Shown one piece after another: positions 1 to 9,015 of a DNA stretch of 64,000 nt (positions within the stretch are counted from its first letter, which is position 1; each line of letters begins with the position of its first letter). Under the pieces are notes generated by a model, which searched no databases, was not told the DNA's origin, and saw only the letters and a list, made by a program, of their open reading frames with translations. The stretch is from the NCBI GenBank assembly GCA_024655905.1, contig JANLFP010000006.1, positions 93,653 through 157,652 on the forward strand, written 5' to 3'. Source of the stretch: Tepidanaerobacteraceae bacterium. Lineage in GTDB: Bacteria; Bacillota; Thermosediminibacteria; Thermosediminibacterales; Tepidanaerobacteraceae. The translations under genes and the position numbers were made by a program.

Positions 1-87
1 GTGTTGTTCTGTTTCTGTCTTTTTTACCGCATTGAGTTCCCCATCCAGGTATTCCATTATATTTTCTTCATAAACATCACATTTCAC
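1..87 (-). CDS. anti-sigma factor, N-terminal part (runs off the window)
   Basis: Only the first 29 codons are in the window. Reading starts at a GTG (85-87) behind a strong GGAGGTG at 94-100 and gives VKCDVYEENIMEYLDGEL and onward. A Cys near the start followed by a short acidic helix with the D-G-E-L pattern is typical of zf-HC2 anti-sigma factors. The start lies inside the 3' end of the upstream sigma factor gene (11-nt overlap), the usual sigma/anti-sigma translational coupling. The zinc-binding His and second Cys lie outside the window, so the assignment rests on the N-terminus plus context. Confidence 0.6.
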   Translation of the reverse strand, partial: MKCDVYEENIMEYLDGELNAVKKTETEQH

Positions 88-664
88 CGCTCTCACCTCC
101 ACTTAATTTTTCTTTCAACATTTTTCTAGCCCTGAAAAGCCGGTTTTTTACGATGGAAAGGGGCACTTTCAACACCACGCATATTTCCCTGTATGAAAGG
201 CCCTGAAAGTGGAAAAGCACCAGCGGGACCCTGTATTCCTCAGGCAAGTTCTGCACCGCCTCGCGGATAAGTCTGTCTCTGTCAGCCGCGGCTATCAGTT
301 CTTCAGGGGCTTTTGAAGATGCCGCCGGCATATTTTCATCCAGCGGAGCCGTCTTTTTCCTTTTTCGGAGGTGGTCCACGCACAGGTTGTAAGTTATCCT
401 GTATATCCAGGTGGAAAATTTGGTGCGACCGGCATCATAAGTTTTCAGGCTTTTGTAAATTTTAACAAAAGCCTCCTGAGACACATCTTCCGCCTCCTCC
501 CTGCAAGACAGCATGCTGTATGCCAGTGTAAAGACCCTTGCCTTGTATCGGTCCACAATGGGGGCAAAAGCATCGGCGTTGCCCGACAGCACCTCTTGTA
601 TCAACTTTTCATCTTCCTTTATTTTGCCGGTTGGATTTTCTTCTGCCGCCTGCCGTAGGCCCAT
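77..664 (-). CDS. ECF-type RNA polymerase sigma factor (sigma-70 family)
   Basis: This 195-residue protein has the two-domain ECF layout. Region 2 lies around residues 25-100 (DAFAPIVDRYKARVFTLAY, then the EEAEDVSQEAFVKIYKSL and FSTWIYRITYNLCVDHLRK segments that bind core polymerase and the -10 element). A linker follows, and region 4 lies around residues 130-185 (LPEEYRVPLVLFHFQGLSYREI, the helix-turn-helix for -35 recognition). Length is normal for the family. The ATG follows GGGTGA by 6-7 nt. It overlaps the anti-sigma gene and therefore probably forms a signal-responsive pair that controls its own operon. The stimulus cannot be read from the sequence. Confidence 0.9.
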   Translation of the reverse strand: MGLRQAAEENPTGKIKEDEKLIQEVLSGNADAFAPIVDRYKARVFTLAYSMLSCREEAEDVSQEAFVKIYKSLKTYDAGRTKFSTWIYRITYNLCVDHLRKRKKTAPLDENMPAASSKAPEELIAAADRDRLIREAVQNLPEEYRVPLVLFHFQGLSYREICVVLKVPLSIVKNRLFRARKMLKEKLSGGESGEM

Positions 665-682
665 GCGATCACCCGACTTTAA

Positions 683-700
683 AAATCCTTTTAAGGATTT
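683..700. repeat. 18-bp near-palindrome upstream of the ECF sigma gene
   Basis: AAATCCTT and AAGGATTT are perfect inverted copies separated by TT. They lie about 20-40 nt upstream of the sigma gene start and downstream of its candidate promoter, in the 5' untranslated region. The repeat could be an operator or a small hairpin. No function is shown. Confidence 0.35.
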
Positions 701-741
701 ATATATATTTTATACGCATGAAAATTGTTTTGGTCTGATTC

Positions 742-769
742 ATTATACTATATAACACGGTTAAACCAA
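742..769 (-). promoter_or_regulatory. candidate sigma-A promoter for the ECF sigma operon
   Basis: On the minus strand TTGGTT (764-769) and a consensus TATAAT (742-747) are separated by 16 nt, about 80 nt upstream of the sigma factor start. The -10 box is perfect and the -35 box is partial. No typical ECF self-promoter (AAC...CGT) was recognised. Confidence 0.45.
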
Positions 770-818
770 AGAAAATAAATTAAGGCCTGCTACAGAATTC
801 ACGATCGACCGTAAAAAA

Positions 819-834
819 GATTTCTTTAGAAATC
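819..834. repeat. inverted repeat just upstream of the aspA promoter
   Basis: GATTTCT and AGAAATC flank a TT spacer, about 25 nt upstream of the aspA -10 box. The position fits an operator or activator site for aspA. No regulator is assigned. Confidence 0.3.
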
Positions 835-858
835 GTATGCCTTTATCATTTTAATGTG

Positions 859-867
859 TGATATAAT
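859..867 (+). promoter_or_regulatory. candidate extended -10 promoter of aspA
   Basis: TGATATAAT combines a TGn extension with a perfect TATAAT (862-867). It lies about 53 nt upstream of the TTG start of aspA. No good -35 box is visible, as expected for an extended -10 promoter. Confidence 0.45.
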
Positions 868-919
868 TAAGGTTAGAAAGCAAGTCCCATGACAAAATCC
901 ATGGAAAGGGTGACGCGCA

Positions 920-2323
920 TTGGGATTTCGAATAGAACACGACCTGCTGGGGGAAAAACTCGTGCCCGAAGACGCTTATTACGGCATTCATACTTTGAGG
1001 GCAGCGGAGAATTTCCCCATTACGGGGCGGCCCATACATAAAAAACTGGTCATGGCGCTGGTGACTGTGAAGAAAGCCGCGGCCATGGCCAATACCGAAC
1101 TTGAGTTTTTGCCGGAAAGAATCGGCCGCGCCATTGTGGCGGCCTGCGATGATATACTTTCCGGGAACCTGCTGGACCAGTTCTTGGTGGACTCCATTCA
1201 GGGCGGAGCCGGGACTTCATCCAATATGAACGCCAATGAGGTTATTGCCAACAGGGCCATCGAGATGCTCGGGGGGAAAAAGGGCGATTATTCCATTGTC
1301 CATCCCATAAACCATGTTAACATGTTTCAATCCACCAATGATGTTTATCCGACGGCCCTCAGAATAGCTTCCATATGGCTTTTGAAGCCTCTGAGCGAGG
1401 ATATGGCGGGGCTGCAGGATGCCCTGCAGCAAAAGGAAAATGAGTTTTGCGACGTGATCAAGGTGGGCAGGACCCAGCTCCAGGATGCTGTGCCCATCAT
1501 GCTGGGGCAGGAGTTTGGCGCCTATGCACAGGCCATTGCCCGGGACCGATGGCGGCTCTACAAGGTGCAGGAGCGCCTGCGGCAGGTGAACATCGGAGGC
1601 ACTGCAGTGGGCACGGGCCTCAACGCGGACCGAAGGTATATATACCTTGTAACGGAAAAACTCCAGGACCTTACGGGATTAGGCCTTGCCCGGGCGGAGT
1701 ACCCTATGGACCCCACGCAGAACTCGGATGTTTTTGTGGAGGTGTCGGGGCTTCTGAAGTCCGCCGCAGTGAACCTTTCAAAAATCGCGAGTGATTTGCG
1801 CCTGCTTTCTTCAGGCCCGAGAGCAGGTCTTATGGAAATCAGCCTTCCGCCCATGCAGGCGGGCTCCTCCATAATGCCGGGCAAGGTGAACCCCATCATA
1901 CCGGAAGCGGTAAACCTGGCGGCCTTTCAGGTAATGGCCAATGATGTCGCAATCACTCTGGCCGCACAAGCCGGTCAGCTGGAGTTGAACGCAATGCTGC
2001 CGCTCATCGCCCGCAACCTTCTGGAATCTCTGGAAATTATGGATAATGCGGTAAAAATATTTATTAAGCGCTGTGTTTCTGGAATAACGGCAAACCGCGA
2101 GCACTGCCGCAAACTGCTGGAGGAAAGCTTTTCTACCCTTCCGGCTCTGACACCTTACATAGGTTATGACGCTGCCACAGCAGCAGCACAGAAGGCATTG
2201 GCCGAAAACAAACCCGTGCGGCAGACGGTCCTGGAAATGGGGCTTATGGATGAAAAGACACTGGATAAGGTGTTAAATCCTTACGAGCTTACCAAACCGG
2301 GCGTGTTTGAGGTCAGAAGTTAG
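920..2323 (+). CDS. aspA: aspartate ammonia-lyase
   Basis: Catalyses reversible deamination of L-aspartate to fumarate and ammonia in the cytoplasm. The 467-residue length equals that of characterised aspartases. The N-terminus (RIEHDLLGEKLVPEDAYYG, then HTLRAAENF) is the aspartase rather than fumarase form. The superfamily signature GSSIMPGKVN sits at residues 315-324 and carries the catalytic serine loop. GGAGTSSNMNANEV (95-108) and QSTNDVYPT (137-145) are the substrate-binding segments. The start is a TTG preceded by AAAGGGTGA, which gives the expected first residues. It is followed after about 107 nt by hydF on the same strand with no obvious terminator between them. Fumarase is the alternative and is less likely. 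Confidence 0.93.
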   Translation: MGFRIEHDLLGEKLVPEDAYYGIHTLRAAENFPITGRPIHKKLVMALVTVKKAAAMANTELEFLPERIGRAIVAACDDILSGNLLDQFLVDSIQGGAGTSSNMNANEVIANRAIEMLGGKKGDYSIVHPINHVNMFQSTNDVYPTALRIASIWLLKPLSEDMAGLQDALQQKENEFCDVIKVGRTQLQDAVPIMLGQEFGAYAQAIARDRWRLYKVQERLRQVNIGGTAVGTGLNADRRYIYLVTEKLQDLTGLGLARAEYPMDPTQNSDVFVEVSGLLKSAAVNLSKIASDLRLLSSGPRAGLMEISLPPMQAGSSIMPGKVNPIIPEAVNLAAFQVMANDVAITLAAQAGQLELNAMLPLIARNLLESLEIMDNAVKIFIKRCVSGITANREHCRKLLEESFSTLPALTPYIGYDAATAAAQKALAENKPVRQTVLEMGLMDEKTLDKVLNPYELTKPGVFEVRS

Positions 2324-2430
2324 AAATTAGGTTCGATGTAAATAGTATAAAGGCATGGCGGTATTCCTATTTCGCCTGATGTCCGCCGATGAATTGAATC
2401 TGTACCTTTTTCATGAAAGGATGAATTGTT

Positions 2431-3663
2431 ATGGAAAATACGTTGAATTCCACCCCTTCATCCAGCAGATTGCATATTGCCATCTTCGGAAGAAGAAATG
2501 CCGGGAAATCAAGCCTCATAAACGCAATCACCAATCAGGATATTGCCCTGGTTTCACCGGTGGCAGGGACCACTACTGACCCGGTCTTCAAAGCCATGGA
2601 ACTTTTGCCGCTGGGGCCCGTGGTCTTCATAGACACAGCCGGAATCGACGATGTGGGGGAACTGGGGGAGCTTCGTGTAAAAAAGACATACCAGATTTTG
2701 AACAAGACGGATTTAGCCGTACTCATAATCGACGGGGAGACTGGTGTTACCGATTATGACCTGGATGTGCTTTCAAGAATAAAAGAAAAAAATATCCCGG
2801 TGGTGGGAGTGATAAACAAAAAGGATGCGGCACGTTTTAGCCCTGAAGATAAGAAAAACTGGGAAAATCAATTGGGCATAAATCTGGTGGAAGTCTCGGC
2901 TTTGCAAAGGCGCGGCATTGATGAACTCAAAAGAGAAATAATCAATAAGGCGCCTGTGGATTTTTCAGAAATACCCATAATCAGCGACCTTTTAAATCCC
3001 GGCGACTTAGCGGTGCTGGTGATTCCCATCGATAAAGCCGCTCCCAAGGGGAGGCTCATCCTGCCCCAGCAGCAGACCATAAGGGATATCCTTGACCATG
3101 ATGCCATGGCCATCGTTACGAAAGAATATGAATTGAAGGAAACCCTTGACAGCCTTTCTAAAAAGCCGAGGATTGTGGTCACCGATTCCCAGGCTTTTTT
3201 AAAGGTGGCCGCTGATACCCCGAAGGACGTATGGATGACATCCTTCTCCATCTTGTTTGCCCGCCACAAGGGTGAGCTGTCTCAGCTGGTTGAAGGTGTG
3301 AAGGCTGTAGAGAACTTGAAGGCGGGGGACAAGGTTCTCATATCCGAGGCCTGCACCCACCACCGACAGGCAGACGACATTGGAAAAGTCAAAATACCCC
3401 GATGGCTTCGTCAGATAGTTGGAGGGGATCTTCACTTTGAATGGTCCAGCGGGTTCTCCTTCCCGGAAAACCTGTCGGAGTTCAAGCTGGTGGTGCACTG
3501 CGGGGCATGCATGCTCAACCGCCGGGAGATGCTGTACCGCCTGTCCATCTTGAAGCATAAAAATATCCCCGTTGTAAACTACGGGGTGCTGATAGCCTAC
3601 GTGCACGGCATCCTGCCCAGGGCTCTGGAACCCTTTCCTTACGCAAGAATGCTGCTGAATTAA
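2431..3663 (+). CDS. hydF: [FeFe]-hydrogenase H-cluster maturation GTPase HydF
   Basis: HydF is the GTPase scaffold on which the 2Fe subcluster of [FeFe]-hydrogenase is assembled before transfer to HydA. The N-terminal Era/TrmE-like G domain shows G1 GRRNAGKS (20-27), the G2 threonines TTT (47-49), G3 DTAG (68-71) and an NKKD G4. A dimerisation domain follows. The C-terminal cluster-binding domain has C308-T-H-H and H356-C-G-A-C360, the conserved CxH...HCxxC arrangement. The length of 410 residues is typical. hydE, hydG and the hydrogenase are not in the window, so hydF stands apart from its partners here. Start ATG follows AAAGGATGA. Confidence 0.95.
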   Translation: MENTLNSTPSSSRLHIAIFGRRNAGKSSLINAITNQDIALVSPVAGTTTDPVFKAMELLPLGPVVFIDTAGIDDVGELGELRVKKTYQILNKTDLAVLIIDGETGVTDYDLDVLSRIKEKNIPVVGVINKKDAARFSPEDKKNWENQLGINLVEVSALQRRGIDELKREIINKAPVDFSEIPIISDLLNPGDLAVLVIPIDKAAPKGRLILPQQQTIRDILDHDAMAIVTKEYELKETLDSLSKKPRIVVTDSQAFLKVAADTPKDVWMTSFSILFARHKGELSQLVEGVKAVENLKAGDKVLISEACTHHRQADDIGKVKIPRWLRQIVGGDLHFEWSSGFSFPENLSEFKLVVHCGACMLNRREMLYRLSILKHKNIPVVNYGVLIAYVHGILPRALEPFPYARMLLN

Positions 3664-3667
3664 GATT

Positions 3668-3740
3668 GCGACAGCGGGGACGGTTCTCGATTTGTCGCAC
3701 TCTCGAAGTGCGACAAATCGAGAACCGTCCCCGCTGTCGC
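3668..3740. repeat. 34-bp perfect inverted repeat between convergent operons (REP/BIME-like)
   Basis: The arms 3668-3701 and 3707-3740 are perfect reverse complements around a 5-nt loop (CTCGA). Each arm is itself bounded by GCGACA and TGTCGC (3668-3673/3693-3698 and 3710-3715/3735-3740), so the element reads as two head-to-head REP-like units. It begins 5 nt after the hydF stop and ends 5 nt before the end of the convergent V-ATPase D gene. Similar GGGGACGGTTCT palindromes are dispersed in many clostridial genomes (recalled, not searched). It could act as a bidirectional terminator. Confidence 0.85.
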
Positions 3741-3745
3741 GCGAC

Positions 3746-4366
3746 TCACCGGCGGAGTTTTTTTCGTTTCAAGACTTTGAGGCGGAAGAAGTCTTCCCTT
3801 TCCTTTTCTTCCAGTACTTCGGATATCATCTTCACACGGGCTTCATACCGGGGTATCTGGATATTCTGGAGAGCGTTGGCCCTTTTCTGGGTTCTTTTTA
3901 TCTCCACCGCCAGCTTATATACCGAATCTTCCACTTCCGCCAGCTCGTATATCAGGTATTTCACCTGGTGAAATTTGGAAAGGGCCACATCCAGAGCCGT
4001 ATTGGTATGATAGAAGCTGTAATAGTGCTCCAGTTCCTGCTTCTCATATTTTATCTCGGGTATTTCCACTCCCATGACGCTGTGGGTAAGCACCGTAAAT
4101 CCTGTGGCCAGGGGTATGGATTTGGCCACTTCATGCACTTCGTTGATGCCCAGAGTGATGTTGGCCAGCGTCAGAGCTTCATATGCATCTTTAAAGATTT
4201 CTCTCATTTTGCGCTGGATTTCTTCGGCCCTGTCCATGAGGCTCATCATTTCCCTTATGAGCACGTTCCTCTTTTTGTCAAGCAGTTCATATCCCTTTTT
4301 AGAAAAGGCCAGGGCGGCCTGGGCCGCCATTAAATTAGACTTGGTGGGCGCAATGTTTTCCTGCAT
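3746..4366 (-). CDS. atpD: V-type ATP synthase subunit D
   Basis: Central-stalk rotor subunit of the V/A-type ATPase, coupling the A3B3 headpiece to the membrane ring. The 206-residue protein has the family N-terminus (APTKSNLMAAQAALAFSKKG), two long coiled-coil helices at either end and a central hairpin (residues about 60-140). The C-terminus is strongly basic (KVLKRKKLRR). It is the last gene of a nine-gene operon in the order G/H-like, C, I, K, F, E, A, B, D. It lies 4 nt downstream of subunit B. Transcription meets hydF head-on across the inverted repeat at 3668-3740. Confidence 0.93.
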   Translation of the reverse strand: MQENIAPTKSNLMAAQAALAFSKKGYELLDKKRNVLIREMMSLMDRAEEIQRKMREIFKDAYEALTLANITLGINEVHEVAKSIPLATGFTVLTHSVMGVEIPEIKYEKQELEHYYSFYHTNTALDVALSKFHQVKYLIYELAEVEDSVYKLAVEIKRTQKRANALQNIQIPRYEARVKMISEVLEEKEREDFFRLKVLKRKKLRR

Positions 4367-4370
4367 GAAA

Positions 4371-5741
4371 TCACTTCCTCAAGTATTTTTTTACAAGGGA
4401 AGGATCTATCCTTGTGAGCTCCTGCTCGGGCAATATGGCGAGAAGTTCCCACATCAGGTCCAGGGTTTTAAATATATCCCTGTCTTCCTCGAAATCCTGC
4501 TTTGCAAACCGCTCCTCAAACTGCCGTCCGAATTCCATGTACTTTTTGTCCGTCTCCGAGAGTTCGTCTTCTCCTATGACCTGGGCCAGAGCCCTTATCT
4601 CCTGAACCCTTGAGTATGCGGAAAAAACCTGGTTTGCCACATCCGGATGGTCCTCCCGGGTGTATTCCTTTCCTATGCCATCCTTCATCAGGCGCGACAG
4701 TGATGGAAGCACGTTGATGGGAGGATAAATGCCCATCTGGTATAAAGACCGGTTAAGCACTATCTGGCCTTCGGTGATGTATCCGGTAAGGTCCGGCACC
4801 GGATGAGTGATATCGTCATTGGGCATGGTCAGTATGGGTATCTGGGTGATGCTTCCCTTAGAATCCTTAAGCATGCCCGCCCTCTCATACAGGCTGGCCA
4901 GATCCGAGTACAGGTATCCCGGGTATCCCTTTCTGGACGGCACTTCTTCCCTGGCGGAGGAAATCTCCCTCAGGGCTTCGCAGTAGCTGGTTATATCCGT
5001 CATTATGACAAGCACATGCATGTCGCATTCAAAGGCCAGGTATTCCGCCGCGGTCAGCGCGCATCTCGGGGTGATGATCCGCTCCACCACGGGATCGTCG
5101 GCAAGATTCATGAACATCACGACCCTATCCATGACTCCAGCCTCTTCGAAAACCTTTCTGAAATAGTCCGCCTCATCGTGTTTTATGCCCATGGCTGCAA
5201 ATACCACGGCAAATTTACCGGCTTCTTCATCGGAAATCCTGGCCTGCCTTACTATCTGCGCCGCCACCTGGTTATGGGGCAGGCCATCTCCTGAGAATAT
5301 GGGAAGCTTCTGTCCCCTTATCAGCGTGATTAATCCGTCGATGGAGGATATGCCGGTCTGGATGTAGTTTCTCGGATAAAGTCTTGCCACGGGGTTCATG
5401 GGTCTACCGTTTATGTTGTAATATTTGCTGGAATATATCTCTCCCGCACCGTCGATGGGCACCGCAATGCCGCTGAACACCCTTCCCAGGATTTCCGGCG
5501 ACAGAGGTATTTCCATGGGCTTTCCGGTAAAGCTCACGCTCACATCGTTAAGCGAGATTCCAGAAGTCCCCTGGAAAACCTGGATTATCACTTTATCTCT
5601 GTCTATCTGCACCACTTTGCCCATCCTGCGCTCTGACGGCATCTGTATCTCCACTATTTCATCGTATACAGCGCCCTCCACCTCATTCATGACTATAAGA
5701 GGACCTTCGGCTTTATCCAGTTTCAGATATTTAACTTTCAT
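4371..5741 (-). CDS. atpB: V-type ATP synthase subunit B (non-catalytic)
   Basis: Regulatory nucleotide-site subunit of the A3B3 hexamer. It shows the expected beta-barrel N-terminus and central RecA-like domain with [17 protein letters not shown], a degenerate P-loop position as in all B subunits. [17 protein letters not shown] and the [17 protein letters not shown] segment at the A/B interface are also present. I take the ATG at 5741 ([10 protein letters not shown]), which has GAAGGTG upstream, over a GTG three codons earlier. The resulting 456 residues match the family. It overlaps the end of subunit A by 11 nt, implying translational coupling. Confidence 0.94.
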   Translation of the reverse strand: MKVKYLKLDKAEGPLIVMNEVEGAVYDEIVEIQMPSERRMGKVVQIDRDKVIIQVFQGTSGISLNDVSVSFTGKPMEIPLSPEILGRVFSGIAVPIDGAGEIYSSKYYNINGRPMNPVARLYPRNYIQTGISSIDGLITLIRGQKLPIFSGDGLPHNQVAAQIVRQARISDEEAGKFAVVFAAMGIKHDEADYFRKVFEEAGVMDRVVMFMNLADDPVVERIITPRCALTAAEYLAFECDMHVLVIMTDITSYCEALREISSAREEVPSRKGYPGYLYSDLASLYERAGMLKDSKGSITQIPILTMPNDDITHPVPDLTGYITEGQIVLNRSLYQMGIYPPINVLPSLSRLMKDGIGKEYTREDHPDVANQVFSAYSRVQEIRALAQVIGEDELSETDKKYMEFGRQFEERFAKQDFEEDRDIFKTLDLMWELLAILPEQELTRIDPSLVKKYLRK

Positions 5742-7515
5742 TTGCAGCACCTTCTTTGTACACGCTCTCCAGGCCGTCGTAGTACCTGTCTATCCTCTCC
5801 TCAAGCTCCTGAAAGAGCCCGGGCTTTTCATCGGAAGCGTTGTATTTCATCATTATTATATCGGAAAACAGCTTCTCATCCTTGATTTTCGAAAGAGGAA
5901 TACCATTCTTCACGCATGAATACGCCCTGTCGTAAAGCCTCTCGATAACCTTGAGCATCCTATACTGGCGCGAAAGGGGAACGTACGAGTCCTGCGGGTG
6001 GTATGCGTTCTGCTGCAGGTATCCCATCTTTATTATTCTGGAAATCTCCAGTATGACCCTCTGGTCGTCCGGCAACACATCTTCGCCCACCAGCTTTACT
6101 ATATCCATCAATTTGTTTTCTTCCTGAAGTATTCTGAGCATCTTCACCCTTAAAGCCATCATATCCGGGGCGACGTTTTCCTTGAACCAGCCTCCCAGCA
6201 TCGGTACATAGCCGCTGTAAGACGAAAGCCAGTTTATGGAAGGAAAGTGTCTAGCGTAAGCCAGTTCCCTGTCCAGAGCCAGGAAAGCGCCCACGATCCT
6301 CTTGGTCGCCTGGGTCACGGGTTCAGAAAAGTCTCCGCCAGCAGGGGAAACCGCTCCTATTACTGTTATGGAGCCCTCCGTGCCGTTCAGGTTCTTGACG
6401 TATCCGGCCCTTTCATAAAATGCTGCCAGCCTGGATGCAAGGTAAGCGGGGTAGCCTTCTTCGGCAGGCATCTCCTCCAGCCTTCCGGCGATTTCCCTCA
6501 GGGCTTCGGCCCATCTCGAAGTGGAATCCGCCATTATGGCCACGTTGTAGCCCATATCCCTGAAATATTCTGCTATGGTTATGCCGGTATAGATGGATGC
6601 TTCCCTGGCGGCCACAGGCATGTTGGAAGTGTTCGCGATAAGCACGGTCCTGTCCATGAGGGGCTTGCCTGTCCTGGGGTCCTTTAGTTTCGGGAAATCC
6701 TCCAGAACTTCCGTCATCTCGTTGCCCCGCTCGCCGCAGCCTATATACACGATGATGTCGGCATCGCTCCATTTGGCCAGCTGGTGCTGCGTTATGGTCT
6801 TCCCCGTGCCGAACCCGCCCGGGATGGCTGCGGTGCCTCCTTTGGCCAGCGGGAAGAAGGTATCGATTACCCTCTGCCCCGTCACCAGCAGCTTTTCTAT
6901 AGGCATCCTCCGCGCTACAGGCCTGGGTTTTCTTACAGGCCATTCCTGATACATCGCGAGTTCGTATTTCTTCCCCTGGTTTTCCAGCGCCACCAGTGTC
7001 TGGCGTATATTGTATGAACCGCTTTCGGCAACTTCCGTCACCCGGCCTTTTATCCCCGGCGGAACCATGATTTTATGGTCCACCATGGACGTTTCCTGCA
7101 CCACGGCAAATACGTCGCCGGAATCGAGCATATCCCCTGGCTTTGCCAGTATCCGGACATCCCACTTTTTACTTTCGTCTATGGAAATGAGACCGATGCC
7201 CTCGGGGATGAATTTTTGTCCGGAATCGTATATTTTGGAAAGGGGCCTTTCGATGCCGTCGAATATATTTCCGATGATGCCGGGGCCGAGTTTTACACAA
7301 AGGGGCATGCCCGTGCCGTGCACCTCTTCACCCATCCTCAGGCCCGAAGTTTCTTCATATACCTGGATGGTTCCAAGATCCTTCTCCAGGGAAATGACTT
7401 CTCCTATGAGCTTTTTTTCGCCCACCATCACCATTTCCCGCACCATAAAACCTTCCATATGAACGGCCTTAACCACAGGGCCGTTGATGTTTATTATTTT
7501 CCCCTGATTTGCCAT
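5731..7515 (-). CDS. atpA: V-type ATP synthase subunit A (catalytic)
   Basis: Catalytic ATPase subunit of the V1/A1 head. The 594-residue length and the about 90-residue non-homologous insertion (roughly residues 115-200, including the PGD and PGIKGRV segments) separate it from F-type beta. The Walker A motif GGFGTGKT is at 233-240. [17 protein letters not shown], containing the catalytic Glu, follows. [11 protein letters not shown] and [17 protein letters not shown] are the standard interface segments. Start ATG follows GAGGGGTGG. It is tightly packed between subunits E and B. Confidence 0.96.
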   Translation of the reverse strand: MANQGKIININGPVVKAVHMEGFMVREMVMVGEKKLIGEVISLEKDLGTIQVYEETSGLRMGEEVHGTGMPLCVKLGPGIIGNIFDGIERPLSKIYDSGQKFIPEGIGLISIDESKKWDVRILAKPGDMLDSGDVFAVVQETSMVDHKIMVPPGIKGRVTEVAESGSYNIRQTLVALENQGKKYELAMYQEWPVRKPRPVARRMPIEKLLVTGQRVIDTFFPLAKGGTAAIPGGFGTGKTITQHQLAKWSDADIIVYIGCGERGNEMTEVLEDFPKLKDPRTGKPLMDRTVLIANTSNMPVAAREASIYTGITIAEYFRDMGYNVAIMADSTSRWAEALREIAGRLEEMPAEEGYPAYLASRLAAFYERAGYVKNLNGTEGSITVIGAVSPAGGDFSEPVTQATKRIVGAFLALDRELAYARHFPSINWLSSYSGYVPMLGGWFKENVAPDMMALRVKMLRILQEENKLMDIVKLVGEDVLPDDQRVILEISRIIKMGYLQQNAYHPQDSYVPLSRQYRMLKVIERLYDRAYSCVKNGIPLSKIKDEKLFSDIIMMKYNASDEKPGLFQELEERIDRYYDGLESVYKEGAANES

Positions 7516-7516
7516 T

Positions 7517-8143
7517 CTACCACCCCTCGCCGAATCTGGAAGACAGCATTTCTCCCACTAGCTGGCGGCTCTCCTCTATGGTGGTATTTACCGTATAATC
7601 TATCTCCAGCCTGCCGTCGCCGCTTTTTGCAAAGATGCCGCCTATCATTTCGTCGCTTTCTTTGATGCTGAAAGTATTCTCATCTCTAGAAGACTTTATG
7701 GCGCTTAAAATGGTTTCCCTGTAGCTTTCAACATCCTTTCTGCTGAAGGTGAAATTTACAAATTCGTAGCCGGCGAATTTTTGCACTACCAGCCGGATAG
7801 CCTCCCGCAAAAATTCCACATATTCGGGTGTGTCCGTAAAGGCCCTCGCTTTTTCCTTAACCTCTTTCATGATTCTTTCGGCAAATTCATTTCTTTTCTT
7901 CAGCACTGCAAGATGCATGTCGGATCTGGCTTTTGAAATCATCTGCTGTTTTTTGGTTTCAGCTTCTTTTACTGCCTCGCGCATGGCAGAGTTCCTTTTT
8001 TCTTCAAAATCCTTGATTATATCGGCTTTTCTTGCTTCATAATATTCCACAAGTTTCTTTTGCCTTTCCTGAAAGTCATGTTCTATCCTCTCTATCAGCA
8101 CCTTTGTGAAAAGGGAAATCTTGTCTTCTATAGTGGTGGACAT
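7517..8143 (-). CDS. atpE: V-type ATP synthase subunit E
   Basis: Peripheral-stalk subunit that pairs with the G/H-type coiled-coil subunit as a stator. The first 100 or so residues form an uninterrupted charged helix (KVLIERIEHDFQERQKKLVE and onward). A globular C-terminal domain contains the family segment ESDEMIGGIFAKSGDGRLEID. I use the ATG at 8143 (MSTTIEDKI), preceded by GAGGTGAGG, rather than the GTG three codons upstream. It is 1 nt from subunit A and about 10 nt from subunit F. Confidence 0.88.
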   Translation of the reverse strand: MSTTIEDKISLFTKVLIERIEHDFQERQKKLVEYYEARKADIIKDFEEKRNSAMREAVKEAETKKQQMISKARSDMHLAVLKKRNEFAERIMKEVKEKARAFTDTPEYVEFLREAIRLVVQKFAGYEFVNFTFSRKDVESYRETILSAIKSSRDENTFSIKESDEMIGGIFAKSGDGRLEIDYTVNTTIEESRQLVGEMLSSRFGEGW

Positions 8144-8153
8144 TATCCTCACC

Positions 8154-8462
8154 TCAAATCTTAAGTCCTATGGATTCCCTTATATATCTGGTCAAAAAGT
8201 CTTGCGGCCGTCTGGAACCGTGCCTGTCGGGAATCTCGATTATTACCGGAGGACTGCTGGAAAGCTTCATTTCGTCCAGTTCCTGCTGCACTTTTTCCGC
8301 CAGCAGTTCAGTTATCAGCAGAATCCCGGTATCCCGGCTTTCCCTGATTTTTGTCAGCTCTCTCAAAACTTCTTCCCGCTCATGGACCACTACGCCCTCC
8401 ACGCCCGCCAGCCTCATGCCGGTAAGGGTATGGGTGTTGTCGCTTATGAGGAATATTTTCAT
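8154..8462 (-). CDS. atpF: V-type ATP synthase subunit F
   Basis: Small CheY-like rotor-stalk subunit of 102 residues that binds subunit D. The start FLISDNTHTLTGMRLAGVEG and the DTGILLITELLAE strand/helix match family members, with a C-terminal helix ending in YIRESIG. Its position between K and E is the usual V-type operon order. Confidence is high from both sequence and context. Confidence 0.88.
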   Translation of the reverse strand: MKIFLISDNTHTLTGMRLAGVEGVVVHEREEVLRELTKIRESRDTGILLITELLAEKVQQELDEMKLSSSPPVIIEIPDRHGSRRPQDFLTRYIRESIGLKI

Positions 8463-8471
8463 AAAAATCCC

Positions 8472-8891
8472 CTACAGTCTGCCCAGAATCATGATGGAAA
8501 CTATGAGACCGTATATGGCGATGCCTTCGGCCAGGCCCACAAAAATCAGGGTCTTGCCGAGGATGTTCGGGTCTTCAGACACGGCGCCCAGGGCCGATGA
8601 ACCCACAGCGCCCACCGCATATCCGGCCCCAACCGTGGCAAGGCCCGTGGCAAGGGCTGCCGCAATAAATCCCATACCGGAGGAAGGATTTGTGGAAGAA
8701 GCCGCGCTGGCGATTCCCGGCACCACGAAAAACAGGAAAGCCGCTACCAGCAATGCATATAAGGACACGCTGAGTCTCGCCATTCTCTTAAGTCTTTTCG
8801 CCTTTTTTCCATCCTTCGCAAGATAGATATAGAACCCGCAAGCCACGGTCAATCCCGATATGGCCATGGCAATAAACAATACTGTATACAT
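8472..8891 (-). CDS. ntpK: V-type ATP synthase subunit K (membrane proteolipid)
   Basis: Rotor-ring subunit of the membrane V0 sector. From the ATG at 8891 (GGAGGTAATCAGC upstream) the protein has 139 residues. An N-terminal hydrophobic helix and a charged KDGKKAKRLKRMAR loop come first. A second hydrophobic helix ends in an alanine-rich GIASAA. A canonical c-ring hairpin closes the protein: Gly/Ala-rich helix, polar loop GAVSEDPNILG, and a last helix with the ion-binding Glu in FVGLAEGIAIYG. Whether the ring translocates H+ or Na+ is not settled from this reading. A 110-nt gap separates it from subunit I upstream. Confidence 0.9.
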   Translation of the reverse strand: MYTVLFIAMAISGLTVACGFYIYLAKDGKKAKRLKRMARLSVSLYALLVAAFLFFVVPGIASAASSTNPSSGMGFIAAALATGLATVGAGYAVGAVGSSALGAVSEDPNILGKTLIFVGLAEGIAIYGLIVSIMILGRL

Positions 8892-8954
8892 GCTGATTAC
8901 CTCCATTTAAAAATTTATATCAATAATATCAAAGATTTATTCAAATCAAGAAAA

Positions 8955-8983
8955 GCCGCTTCCTGACCATGCGGCACTGTCAA
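8955..8983 (-). promoter_or_regulatory. weak hairpin with T-rich tail between subunits I and K
   Basis: On the minus strand GCCGC (8971-8975) and GCGGC (8955-8959) can pair across an 11-nt loop and are followed by TTTTCTT. A TTGACA occurs at 8978-8983 just before it. This is the only sizeable gap inside the operon. It may be a partial terminator or processing site setting subunit stoichiometry. The stem is short, so this is tentative. Confidence 0.3.
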
Positions 8984-9015
8984 AGACTCGATTTTAAGCC
9001 TGAATCAGGATTATA

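Noticed and set aside
8978..8983. TTGACA between V-ATPase I and K genes as an internal promoter
   Set aside because: No acceptable -10 box at 16-18 nt spacing.
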